DNA of 64,000 nucleotides from Elysia crispata (Eukaryota; Mollusca; Gastropoda; Plakobranchidae), in assembly GCA_033675545.1 (NCBI GenBank), contig JAWDGP010002467.1, forward strand, positions 47,501 to 111,500, read 5' to 3'. A model generated the notes under the pieces. The model saw only the letters and a program-made list of their open reading frames with translations. It ran no database searches and had not been told where the DNA came from. Positions 23,001 to 35,637 of this stretch are shown here, one piece after another (within the stretch, counting starts at the first letter, position 1; each line of letters begins with the position of its first letter). The position numbers and the translations under genes were made by a program.

Positions 23001-26000
23001 TTGATTTACCTAACTCAATTTTTCACATAAGTCAATCTTAATGAGATGCTTATTAGTTACGTTCCCTGAAGATCGAGTTAAGCAGTGTTGACTGTACATA
23101 AATAATGTTGTTTTATATGTTCAAAAATATTGAAGGAAAGATATTAACCCCTTCGTGACGTAGGTGATATGTGTCTATGCAGTGATGCATGGTTTGAGTT
23201 TGAAAATTTGTAAGGAGCAAACGCTATATGTGAGGTGTGGTTAGAAATAGTATCATGTATCATTGGGGCTCAGTATTTGACCTATAAAAGTACATATATT
23301 TATGCTAAGGAATAAAAGCTCTACCTAGATTTAGAACTAACTCTATTGGCAGGTATCTGTCGTTTCTTTCCAGCTTTCAAAGTTTCATTGATAGATCTAG
23401 ATCTAGATCCACCTGTCTCACTTTCTGAACTAGAACTAGATCTTGTTCTAGACTCTTCATAGTCACTGCCTGAATCTTCATATAAAGCCTCATCTTCGCT
23501 TGGATCACCAAGTAATAGGTCTAATACCTGTTTCTTATTGTACAAAACTCTTCGAGAGCGCTTACTACCATCGTTAGAGTAGGTATAAGAAAGTGCCCAG
23601 CCAGGAGGCGAAAAATCGCTGAATGTGTGTAAATTGGCTATTTTCAACCCCTCTTTATTCGCAGTCTACGTCGAAGAACTTGATTAAAAATTATATCAAT
23701 GTTTTTGTTGTTAATTCGCCTTTAATATTCAAGTATTAAAATTTAAATAAAAAAAAGATAAATAGTTCAATCAACGTCATTTTTGAGGCTCCCGATGTGC
23801 GTTACACAGCCTCAGCGTGCCATCCGCAGGCGACGCGTTATTGACAGGCCTCACTAAAATGCCTCGCGCTCGTGGCAGAATCAACCGAACATCTTGAAAC
23901 AAAGACCAAAAGAATCTGCAATGCATAAGCTTTCCTATGGTGTGCGTTCCAGATGTGTAGCCTAATTTTGAGTGTGTGTAGCATCGAGTTAAAAACGTTC
24001 TATTTTTAAGACTTAGGGCCTTCCGCGTCTCAGTCGTCCGACGGGGGCGCTTCGGCAGCTTTTCGGATTCTCGTCGACAGTTCTCTCCATTGCTGTCTGT
24101 TCTGGGCGATGCATCTTAGGTGTTCGAGGTCTTCCCTAGTTGTGAGTTGTAATGTGTTTTCTTGTAGTCTTGATAGGTCTTTGTTGAGGACGACTGGTAG
24201 TGTGTTGTTAAAGGGCGTCCCCGAAACTTTTTTCCGTGTGTGGCGAAATAGCTGTTCATTGATTTATTAGCAGGTATTTCAATATTTCTTCTAAGTATGT
24301 GCCCGAAAAGGCGCCACCTGTTCTCAAGTATATAAATAGAAAGGGGGTGTTCCTCGCACTTGTTGTAAAGAGATGAATTTGTGATTTTAACGGAGTATTT
24401 GATGTTGAGAACTTTCCTCAGCTGTTTACGATGAAATGCATTTAATTTTTCTTCTTCAGATTTTGTCAGTGCCCAGGTGCCGCAGTTGTAGACAAGTATT
24501 GATTTTACGAGCGACCTGTATAATTTCAGCTTGGTCTTTCTTTTAATCTTATCTCCTTTGATCCAGACATTTAGAAGCTTTGTCAGTGCTGCATTGGATA
24601 GTCGTTTCCTCCTCTCGACGTCTTCTTCGTCGCCTATGAGAGTTCCAATTTTTTTTGTATTTTTATACTCTGTCCCAGCTCTTGACAACGTTGTAAACTC
24701 TGTCTTATCTATTTTTTTTTCCTTGCTCAAATTCTGAAAAGCCCAGATCATGCAGCATACATGGGAGAAGATTAAAAATTTAACACAGAAATAATCTCTT
24801 GGAAAATACCATTTTAAGTTTCATTTAGAGAAATTTGATGATAGGGATGTAAAATGTTTTTTGAGAAAATGTTGTGGTTCTTTTATCTTATGGAAGCAAA
24901 AATCACAAATGACTCTCACAGTCTCGATCTCATATGGCTCAGCCTATCCAACTCTTGGATGTGTTAAAGTGATTGAAAATTCTATTGATTTTGTGAATTT
25001 GTAAAATTTTTTTCTTTTCATAAGGATGCTGTGATGCTGCACTGTTTTACTTTGCGACAGCAGCTTCAAACTGCACGACAAGGTAATTTCAGTAGAGAGG
25101 CAGTTTTCAGATTAATAATAGCTAAGACGGTCAAAGAAATCTTTAAGTTAAACTATAATTAAGGATTTTTTTTTTATTATATATAATATTAATGTCCCAA
25201 AGGTATTCATCATTTTTTACATTTGATCCAGCTGGTTGTTTGCCCAGTGTGATAACTGTGGTCAGATAAGTAATGTGTGTCAACATGTTACAGCATCATT
25301 TGTGGGCTTGCAAAATTTAATGTCAATCATCTTAGTGAATATGGAAACAATACACAAGCATTTGATTGTAAAATTGTATAAATTACTAGGATTTTTTTTT
25401 AATTTGTTTTTTTATTATTTTGTTTTAGTTGAATTTAAAAAATTTAAGTATGACATTTTGCACACATTATGATGATTCAAGTTCATGTACCTTGCAAATT
25501 ATCAGGGTACTTTTTTTTATGCTTCTACAAAGTTGATATTGTATGGTTTTGTATGTCTTATCTTGTTACCTATGAATGGATTTACAGAAGCTGTTGATGC
25601 ATTGTTATAGAATAGATATTGTCTACTGGTCAATAGTTTTCTGAACAATTTTTTTTCTTTGCAGAGTTGTCTCATGCTCTTTATCAGCATGATGCTGCGT
25701 GTCGTGTGATTGCTCGTCTGATCAAGGAAGTCACAGCAGCCCGTGAAGGTAATTGTAGCTATTTTCAACTTGTTGCATATGTTGCAGGGTACTAGTAATG
25801 TGAATGAATAAGTTCTCTGCGACTCTGGCACATGCTTTTTTTTTTTATCCTAAACTTAAGTGTTAGTGGGGCATGATTACAAAGTAAAGCTAAACCTATT
25901 ACATTCCTACTAAATGCCTTTATAACTATTAATTTAGTTTCATGGCATGGTTCTTAGAACTGGTTGGTTTTAAAAGTTTAGTTTTCTTCTTATTTAATTA

Positions 26001-29000
26001 TCCAAATATGAAAGTCCCCACCATTGTCTATGTGGCAAATTAAGAAGGCAAATTGTTAAAAAGATAGTCCCAGATGTGATTCTCGATAATGCTGAGATAC
26101 ATGAAGAATCATGGCCTACACGCAAAACTGAATTTTCATTACTCAAATATCAAGTAATATTTATAGTCTTAAGTTTTTTTTTTACTTTACTTTAACAGAA
26201 AAAACTTTTTAGCAGGTGTATGAAACTTAGTTACAATTTGTGATATCTGAAACAGGTTCACTGCTATTATGAAATGGTAAACTATGTTGTATTACACTAT
26301 GATACATTCTGATAGTTTTTGTCAAGTTCATTATTTTTTATTTTTTATAATTCTTAGATCATTTTAGCAGTACTATAATTTGCATTATTTGGATTTGTGT
26401 ATATTTACAAAAGTTTTAGGAACTTTATAATTTTTTTGAAAAGTTTTTATGCTATATTGATTCATTTGAAATGTGCTTTCGTGTCTAATTTTTTTTTTTT
26501 TTTTTGTTATTTTAGCTTTAGTCATTACATTCAAATAATCTCAATATTCACTCTTTTGTGCTTAAAGATTATTCCAAATCTTACATGTTCTTATTTCAGC
26601 TCTTGCAACACTGAAACCTCAAGCTGGAATGGCAGCTCCAGGTTACAATGCTCCAGCATCAAATCCTGTGAGTTTTGATTGACAACACTTTAAATTTTAT
26701 ATCAGTTGTAAGGCCTTTTAAACAACTGTCTCAGACTGTACTTTATAGATATAACTAAGATGTGCTAGTTATGTGCCATTAACAGCTGGATTTGATACCC
26801 TTTCATGAAAGTTGCATTAAAATACTTAATATGGCTGTGACAAAGTTGTCTCAAGTTGCATATTTTGTATTAACATAACTCTTTCTAAAATGTATTTTAG
26901 ACTTTCGAGTTGTTATATTCGAAACTGTTGATTTTTAAGTTCACTAACCTTTAATTTCATCGGCATCGCAGGCTGTGGCTGCTGAAGCTAACCCAGAGGC
27001 TGCCATACAACCAACAGAGGAAGCTGTAATGAGTGAAGAAGTTATCAAGAAGGTAAACATTGTGGACTCTTTTAAGGACCATGGCTGCAGTATTATTACT
27101 AATTTCAGAAAATCCTTTTTTTTTTTTGGAAAATGTCCATGTTTTGCCTGGTTTCAGGATGATGCTTGCCAAACACTCTGAAAGTTAACTGATAATCACA
27201 ATGTCCTACATCAATCCTACATGAGACCCTCATGTGTAATATGCACCTCTTAAGTATTCATTTCAGTTTGTAAACTTAGCGGTACAACTGTGAATCAGAG
27301 TTCTCATGTTTCTGGGAATGATCTAGTTTTATTTACAACTTACAAGTGCTAATTTTGTTTATATGGCTCTTCAACAATGATTTTTTGTGGAAGAGTTCTT
27401 TATGTCTTCAAATCATCTCCCAAATGCACACTTGAAGAAGAAACAGATTATTTAGGGACCTCTATCAATGAGGAAAGGAAGTTTCGAATGGCCTTAAATG
27501 GGTATGAAGACCTAAATTTAGAGACAAGCAAAGAGGATGATCTTGAGTTTCTTAAGTTAGATCTAGAAATAAATTCATTCTATGTTTCAAAGGCTGAAGC
27601 TGGCTCCACAGAAAAGAAAAAATTGTAGATATCTCCCAACCTTTACAATTAAGGGATTTACTATGTGGAAAGGTGTAGTCTATAGGTAAAAACATCTGTT
27701 AAAACAGTTTTTATGGTGGGCTTTTTTTTTTTTTGTAAGTTATTAGTTTCTTTGTATATTTATTTTTAAAAGCTGATACCTTTTTATTCCTTTCATCTTT
27801 TGTGCAAGTTTGAGAATAGTTTATTTTTTAAGCCATATAGAGTCCCTGAGGTTAAATTTTGAAGATCCAGGAAAATTACAGGATTTTTTTTTGTAACCAG
27901 TTGGCACCTCTCAAATTAAATCTGTTGAGTAGCTTTTTTCTCTAGTCTGACTTTTTCTCCTCTCATTTCTTACATTGCATAGCGTTGTTAACTTTCCTTG
28001 TTTTCCCTTTGGCTGCCCACATGTTATTGATTCTTGAACGGTTAGTTCAAGAGTTTTCCTGCTCTGAAGGAGATGTTACCCAGACTCTGTCCTTAAATCA
28101 ATATTGTGTATAAATGGCTTATAAAACTCATGCTTAGCATCCAGTTCTCTTTAAAAATCTTTGACTTTTTTCCAGATAAGCACATCTAGGCCTTTGTAAA
28201 GTGATGCCTGTTCATCTCAGACAGTCATTCTGCTCTGCTATGAGCACTGTTAAGAGACTCTCTTGTTGCTATGGTACAATTTTACAGCTCAGTTTTTTCT
28301 TGGCATATACATTGACATTAATTCTTTGATTGATTAAGCAGCAAGCAAAGAAATTGTAGACAACTGGCTTCTAATAATCACACATATTTTTATGAATTCA
28401 TACTGATTCAACCTCTTTTCGTTGTCTTCTTTCAGTTGCAAGACAAAGCTACACTGCTCACGGCTGAGAGAAAGAAGGTAATTTTTTCTTTTAACTTAAC
28501 ATGTTGAGATGAGGCAAATTTTGGTATTGCCTTTTTTTTTTTTTTAATTTTAATGCTGCTATGCACCTTGTTTATACATAAACTTGGTCATGTCATTTCT
28601 CCTATAAAATTTAAACTTTTTACTTGTAAGGGTGAGGTATTTATGCTTGTTTTTTTTTTTTGGTTGTTTTTTCTTTGGTGTGAAAACCATGTATGTTGAT
28701 AATTATTGAAATCAATGCAGAATTTAATCCATAATCTGACAAATCAAGCATCACAATAATTCTGTCGTTCATTTTTATATCACAGAGAGGAAAAACAGTT
28801 CCTGAAGGTCTTGCTAGCAGTGAGGATATCAGAGGCTACAGACAATTGGCATCTCATACAGTAAGGACCTTGTGACTGCAAAACTGTCGTATAATTCAAG
28901 TATTATGTATTCAAAGAGCAGGGAAATTATGTTGTGTAGAATTGAATATAGTTTAAGATTCTATAAAATGGCTGAATTTATATGTTCATAAAATAGTTAT

Positions 29001-32000
29001 GTGTAAACATTAGTGAAGATAAAAATGTCCTATTATTTAAATCCTTTAAAAAGTTTTATTTTCCTATCTCATATTACTTAAGAAAATATTTTAAGGTCTA
29101 ATCCTAGCACTCAAATTATCCATCAATTCCAATCTCTTGTTTTTGCTTGATAAATTGCAGTGGCGTGCGGGTTTAAAAGCTGAAGGGGAAATGATATACC
29201 AATTGAGACAGTTGGTAATATTTCGAAACAAATGTCCCTGAATAAAACGTCAATATCTGCATTCTCAGAGACTGAGTCTACAAATTAAGTGAAAAGGTTA
29301 ACTAGGTTGGGTTCTTTTTTTTTTTTTGTTTTAAGTCCAACATTTTCTCTGTTGCTAATTTTATTTCAATGTAAGTGACACATCCCACATATGTGTGTCC
29401 AGTTTGTATGTCTTCAAACTATATATATATATATATATAGTTTGAAGATAAGTTGGAATAATTGATAAGAGTGCTCAACTGTGGGAGCATTTCATAGATA
29501 TAGAAGATCTTACCTTAAATTCTCTGCATACTACACTTGTGTTTCAACCGAACACACCTCAGTCATACCCGAAGAGAGCGGAGGACAGGCGACACCTTTG
29601 TCCTCCGCTTGAAACACAAGTGTAGTATGCAGAGAATTTAAGGTAAGATGTTCTATATCTATATATATATATATATATACATACATATATTTATAAGCAT
29701 TTTTACCTCGACTTATTCAGGGCCTCCATAGTGCAAGTGTTCCTGGTATTTTATCTGTGGACGTGTGCCTGAGGGATACCTCGAAGATTGTCACAGGTGG
29801 AAATGACAAGAATGCTGTTGTTTTTAACAAAGATACTGAACAAGTTATGGCTATCCTAAAAGGTCACACCAAGAAAGTCACAAGTGTCATCTACCATCCT
29901 GAGGAGGTTTGTACTGGGATTCCACCATTCTTTAATCTGAGAGTTATTAAGACTTTTTCAAAACTCTTCTTTTCTCTTTATCCTTTTACCATAATTTTTT
30001 TTTCTTTTTTAGCATTATTCATTTCTTCAATTGTTCATTTACTAGACAATTTAAATTTATTTTCCTGATCTGCTTGTAAATTTCTGTATGTTGTTTCCTA
30101 ATTTAATGTTTGTATCTTATGAACTTATTAAGCTGAAAGCTGGTGTGATCAGTATTATTTAATATTTTTTTTTGGTTTTTTTCATTGAGCCTTGTAACAT
30201 AAATGGAGCTCTATAGGAACATTTTTTTTATATAAATGATATAAAGCTTGCTAAAGTTAGGACTTTATTCAGGTAGTCCATTAGCTCTCAAATTCAATGG
30301 GTGTGTCTGGCGGAAAACTATGAGATTTGCTCGTCCACACTGTCGATTCCTCCTCACGGTGGATCCATCGGGTAACTCATAGATAACAGATAGTTGGCAG
30401 TGTGGACGCCGCATTGGGGTAACAGGATTTCTTTAGTGCCTGTGCCAAAGTGCATTCATGATGAAAACGTGGTAGATGCACCAGATTTTGATTGTAGTTG
30501 TCTATTAAAGACAATGTTTTTAAAATGAAATATCTCTATTCAGATGAGCTCATCGTTAATCTAAATTTTGCACTAGCTACTGCGGCTTGGCTTAGTGGCT
30601 CAATGTCTGTCTTTGTGAGCAAGCCTGTGCATGGCACTATAATTGTGAGCATGTGTTGAGCCTGTGGTGCATTTCTCAAGTCATGCACCAACATCATCAA
30701 CCTGGAAATAAGCCACTACAGGCCAAGAGCCATTGGCCTATCTTAGCTCTGCATAGTCTAGTCATACATATTTGGTTTTTGGCAGTGGTGTGTATTTTTT
30801 TATTGAAAAGAATCATTTACCACATACGGCTAGGTATGAGTTGTGATATGGGCTGGTCTAAGAACACACCAACCTACTTAAGCCAATCATAGGTTAGTAC
30901 TTTCAGCCAACCTTGTCTAGCAATATTATCATGTACACATTCCTCTTTTGTATCAATTGTGATAGTGCGTTTTTTAGGAAGGATGCTCCGAACAAGTGTC
31001 ATGGATGACGTTTATAGAGATTGTAACAAAGAAGGCAGACTAGTTCCTTATAGAAATGAGTCATCGTATTGGTACTACAGTAATCTATATAATCATTATA
31101 TGCAAATGTGTTCCTTTTTCAGGAGCTGGTCATTTCAGCCTCTCCAGATAACACTATCAGAGTGTGGGGCATAACTACAGCTAGCTGTGGGCAGATTATC
31201 CGAGCTCATGATGCCCCTGTCACAGGCATCAGTCTGCATGCCACAGGGGATTACCTTCTCTCTTGCTCCACAGACATGGTAAGTGATGGAGCCTAAATTC
31301 AATGCTACTAATAAAAATTAATTATCTTGGAAAAGATTGCACTACATATATATGTGGTTCAAAATGAAAAAGTAATTGACAATATGAAATTTTAACTGGA
31401 AATCTTCTCAAGTACAAAAAGTGACTCAGTGTGGGAAAATCAAACATAAGTGGGGGGGGGAAAATCTTAACATGCAAGTTCTTTCAACATCAAAAATGGT
31501 AGATAAAAGCAAAAATCAGATTGTATTTTTAGGGGTCCTTTTGCAAACGTTTTATAGAGCAGATTTTAGATAATTTGTATCGTCTTACACACTTCATTGT
31601 CTGTAGCTTGAAGTAGAAGATTGGACCAAAACTCATTTTGAGGTCATGCAATTTTGTTTCTTGCATTGCTGATGGTTTTCTTTTTTTCTCAAGTTTAAAT
31701 ATTGCAATACAATTTAACATAACATTTTTTACTTTATTATTTTTGATTTTTTTTTTTTTTTGTGCTTTTTAGCATTGGGCATTCTCAGACATCAGAACTG
31801 GCAGAGTCCTCACTAAAGTCGTGGAGAAAACTGGTCAGATGGGTGAGTGCCTTGGGTGCTGCTGCCAATTTTGTCTCATCCGATAAACTAATTTTTTTTC
31901 CTCTGGTTATTGGAAAAGCAAAACATAAAAGAAAGATTGGAAAATAAAAGAAAGGCACGTGACAGAGAAAATGACAACGGCTAATACCTAAGCCTCGATA

Positions 32001-35000
32001 ACTAGAAGCCTGGTGCCGGCCTCAAGGCTAGGTATTGGGAGGCTCATGAGGCAGGTGGCCTTGTCCATAACTTTGTACAGTTCTTTCTTCTAGTTGAAAT
32101 TCAAGGTTTATTTGTAAAACAGAGGCTCCCATTATAAATCTACTGTTTAGCTTCAAATTGAAACCAGATTTTGACATGAAATACGCTGTAAGATTTTGTA
32201 TTGTATTTTATTTTAACTTTACTCTCTTATTATTATTATTATAGATCTATGAAGAATCAAATCTGCATCTGCCGTTAAGTGAAGTTTCTGTCATTCGTCT
32301 ATATTTCCATTTCAAAATTCATATTTACATTCTAAGGCTTTATAATGAAAGAGAAAGGAAGGACTCCTGAAAGAATGGATATAATCTAGATCTAGAGATC
32401 TTAAAATTAATATGATAACGGCTGAGGTTATGTTTGTGCACGTTTGTGTATGAGAGAGAGAAACAGACAGACAGATAGAGAAAGACATACATACACACAC
32501 ACACATTCAAGGGAGGACAGACAGTCTCCAAATGAGACAGAAAATGAAAGATGGAGGGTGAGAAAAAATCAAAATACACCAAGTAAAATACGATGACACA
32601 TCTTTAAAAGAAAGGAGATTAAAAAATGGAATGAGTGTTCAAGTTAATTAGAAATAAATAAACTTGTCCTTATCTTCATGTCATGAATTCTCACACTTTG
32701 AAACCGGTCTTCAAACAATAATAGTTTCCCTCTGCAGTAAAGGGGCATGTGATCGTCAGATCATAATAACATTGTAATATTGAAATATTAAATAACATTA
32801 TAAATAAAGCTACATTAAAAATATTTTGTTTGATAAAATGAGAGGGTTATTTAAGAAGGGTCACAGAGTGGCACACAATAATATTTAGACAGAGATGTTG
32901 ATGCTGTTGGACAAAACCAGTTCTCCCTTAACTGAGTATAACAGTCTGAATGCCGGCCAAATCGAAATTTCAGGACATGGCCTGCCGTCCTATCATCCTT
33001 AAGAGAAAAAGACTGTGTGCTTGTCCAAAAACTAGATAGATCTAGAGATCTATTTCTAAAAACTTTTGTTCCGTGAACCAAACCAAGATTTTTGTGAGTT
33101 GGATTGTAAGCCTTCGGTTCTGCGGTGACTTTCATTAAAGCTCTGCAGCTGATAGGGCATAACAATTATCGGAATTTAAAACGGGGGACCATGAAAGTAA
33201 GAACTATGTGGTGCTTACTGACAAGTGCTAAGGGAAGCCCAGTGACTTTTAATAGATCACTGGGGAAGTATACCGACTGATAGGATACAGATTTATTTTT
33301 TTTTATGTTTAGAATTTAAATTTATCTATTTGGTATCTGATCTTTTTTCAAGTTAGTCTCATTCATCTGTGTTAAGAATCAGATAAAACATCTTTATTTA
33401 AGGCAGTCTGGCATTAGGTGTTAGTGGATAGCCATCACTTTCCAAGATGAACCAAAATGAACAGAAATGGGAATTTTGGATAGAAACTAAACAGAAACAT
33501 CTCTAACAGGATGCTAGGGAAAAAAAAAAAACAGTTACAGTTTCTGGAAAAGCCTCAGGTTAGTACATTTTGTAGTGCTGAGAAATATCAAGTATAGACA
33601 CACTTATCTTGTGTGTCCGTTGTGCTATAAAATTAAGATGTTTTCTTACAAAGTGATGATTAGTCTTCGGTTTGAGAGGACCGTATAGTCTTCAGGCTTT
33701 TTGAGATAGTGTAGCCAAGAATCAAGAAGCCTGCAGGCTTTTTGAGATTTCATGCTCTCACCCATATAGATGGGAAAAATAATCCATGAAATGAGCTTGG
33801 AATGAAGCACTTTTCAAACTATCCTGTTCTCTGAATACTTTCATTTCATCAAGATTAGGATTTCTCAAACTACTTAAGGGTTGGTTTTTTTTTTGTAGGT
33901 CTGGGTTTGCAAGAAATATGTGATCGAACACAGGATACCAAAATGAATGGAAAAATAGACGATGGGGCAGCAAGACTTAGATTTTGCCCTCTCCCTTTAT
34001 GCACCAAAAGAGTATCAGCTGGTCAGTGAAGTGCACATATCCCCATGAATTTAGCGACCTGTAATTTGTTAGGCAAACAAACAAACCAATGTCTGCATTC
34101 TTGCTCATCATCTGGAAACCTGTAGATCGACACCTTTTCCGTAAGGTTTTGTTCGACATAGCCAGAGGTACAACTATAAACAGTACATTTCCTTCCCATC
34201 GTGTTGATAGAGTTCAAAGGAGCTTCTAAAAAGAACAGAAATACAACATAATAAAACATTAGCCACATGCATCATCATGTAATATAATATATGGTCAGTT
34301 GAATCTGTCCATCTCTGAAATGACTTTTTATATGTCTGTCTGTCTTATCTCTCTCTCTCTGCCACAGCCAGACACATACAACACCCACAAAAACTTTTCC
34401 ACTCACATACTAACAGTAGAATTAGTAAGACTTATAAGAGTATAAAAAATTTAGAACTAGATCTAGTTAAAGATTAGATGAGACAGACAAGCTTGCATCG
34501 TTCGAGATCTAGAATCTAGCACCATGACAATGAAAATGAGAGCCTTTTTTTATGTTAGACAAGACAGATCTAGATCTATGTGGCCTTATTAATTTACATG
34601 CAAAGGAAATCAATGATCTTACCTTCACAAGATAATCCTTTTCTGCTTTTTGTAATGGTTTGTTAGGAGGTAGATCTATATAAATATTTAAACAAACCAA
34701 AAATGACACCCTTTGTGAAGCCCAAACAATGGCTCTCTTCAACGAGCCTTTGCTTTTCAACAATGAGAGGCTAGGCCAAGCTTGCACAGCGAATGACAGC
34801 GCACTTTTTAAGGAAGCAGGTTCATCGTAGGCTCAGGCTGATATGAATCTAATTTTTAATTTTATATATATATATATATATATATCATTTCAAACATTTT
34901 TGCTGCTTTCGATTTAAGTACTCTGAATTAATCCAGCCTATTGTAAAGTTTTTTATACTTTTCTTTTCAATGTGGCTGTAGCTCCTGCCTTGACATGTGC

Positions 35001-35601
35001 TCAGTTCCATCCTGATGGTCTTATCTTTGGGACTGGAACAGATGATTCCATCATCAAAATCTGGGATTTGAAGGAAAGAACAAATGTTGCCAACTTCCAG
35101 GGACACCAGGGACCTATAACAAGCATCTCTTTCTCAGAAAACGGTCGGTAAATCTCGAAGAAAAACTGCACAGTGTAGGGACATTGCATTTCTTAAATTG
35201 GTAAAATTATGCTTTTCATTAATGTTATTTTTCAGAGAACAGGGCATTGTGTGTTTTTGGTTTGTTTGTTTTTTTGTTTTTTTTTACATATAAATGAAGG
35301 AAAAAAATGGTTATGTCCAATTTTGATTAACATCCCCAGGTTACTACCTAGCAACATCAGCTGAGGACTCGGTGGTCAAACTGTGGGATTTGCGAAAGTT
35401 GAAAAATTTCAAAACTTTGCAACTACATGACGGTTATGAAGTTAAAGGTCTATGCTTTGACCAGAGTGGTACATATTTAGCAGTGGCAGGATCTGACGTT
35501 CGGTGAGATAGTTTTTCATTTTGGCATAAACTTTTTTTTTTTGTCAAAAAGCATTTTGAACGGTGTTAAGCGAATGAAGTTCAGATTGGCTTTATATATT
35601 T

Positions 35602-35637
<36 letters not shown>

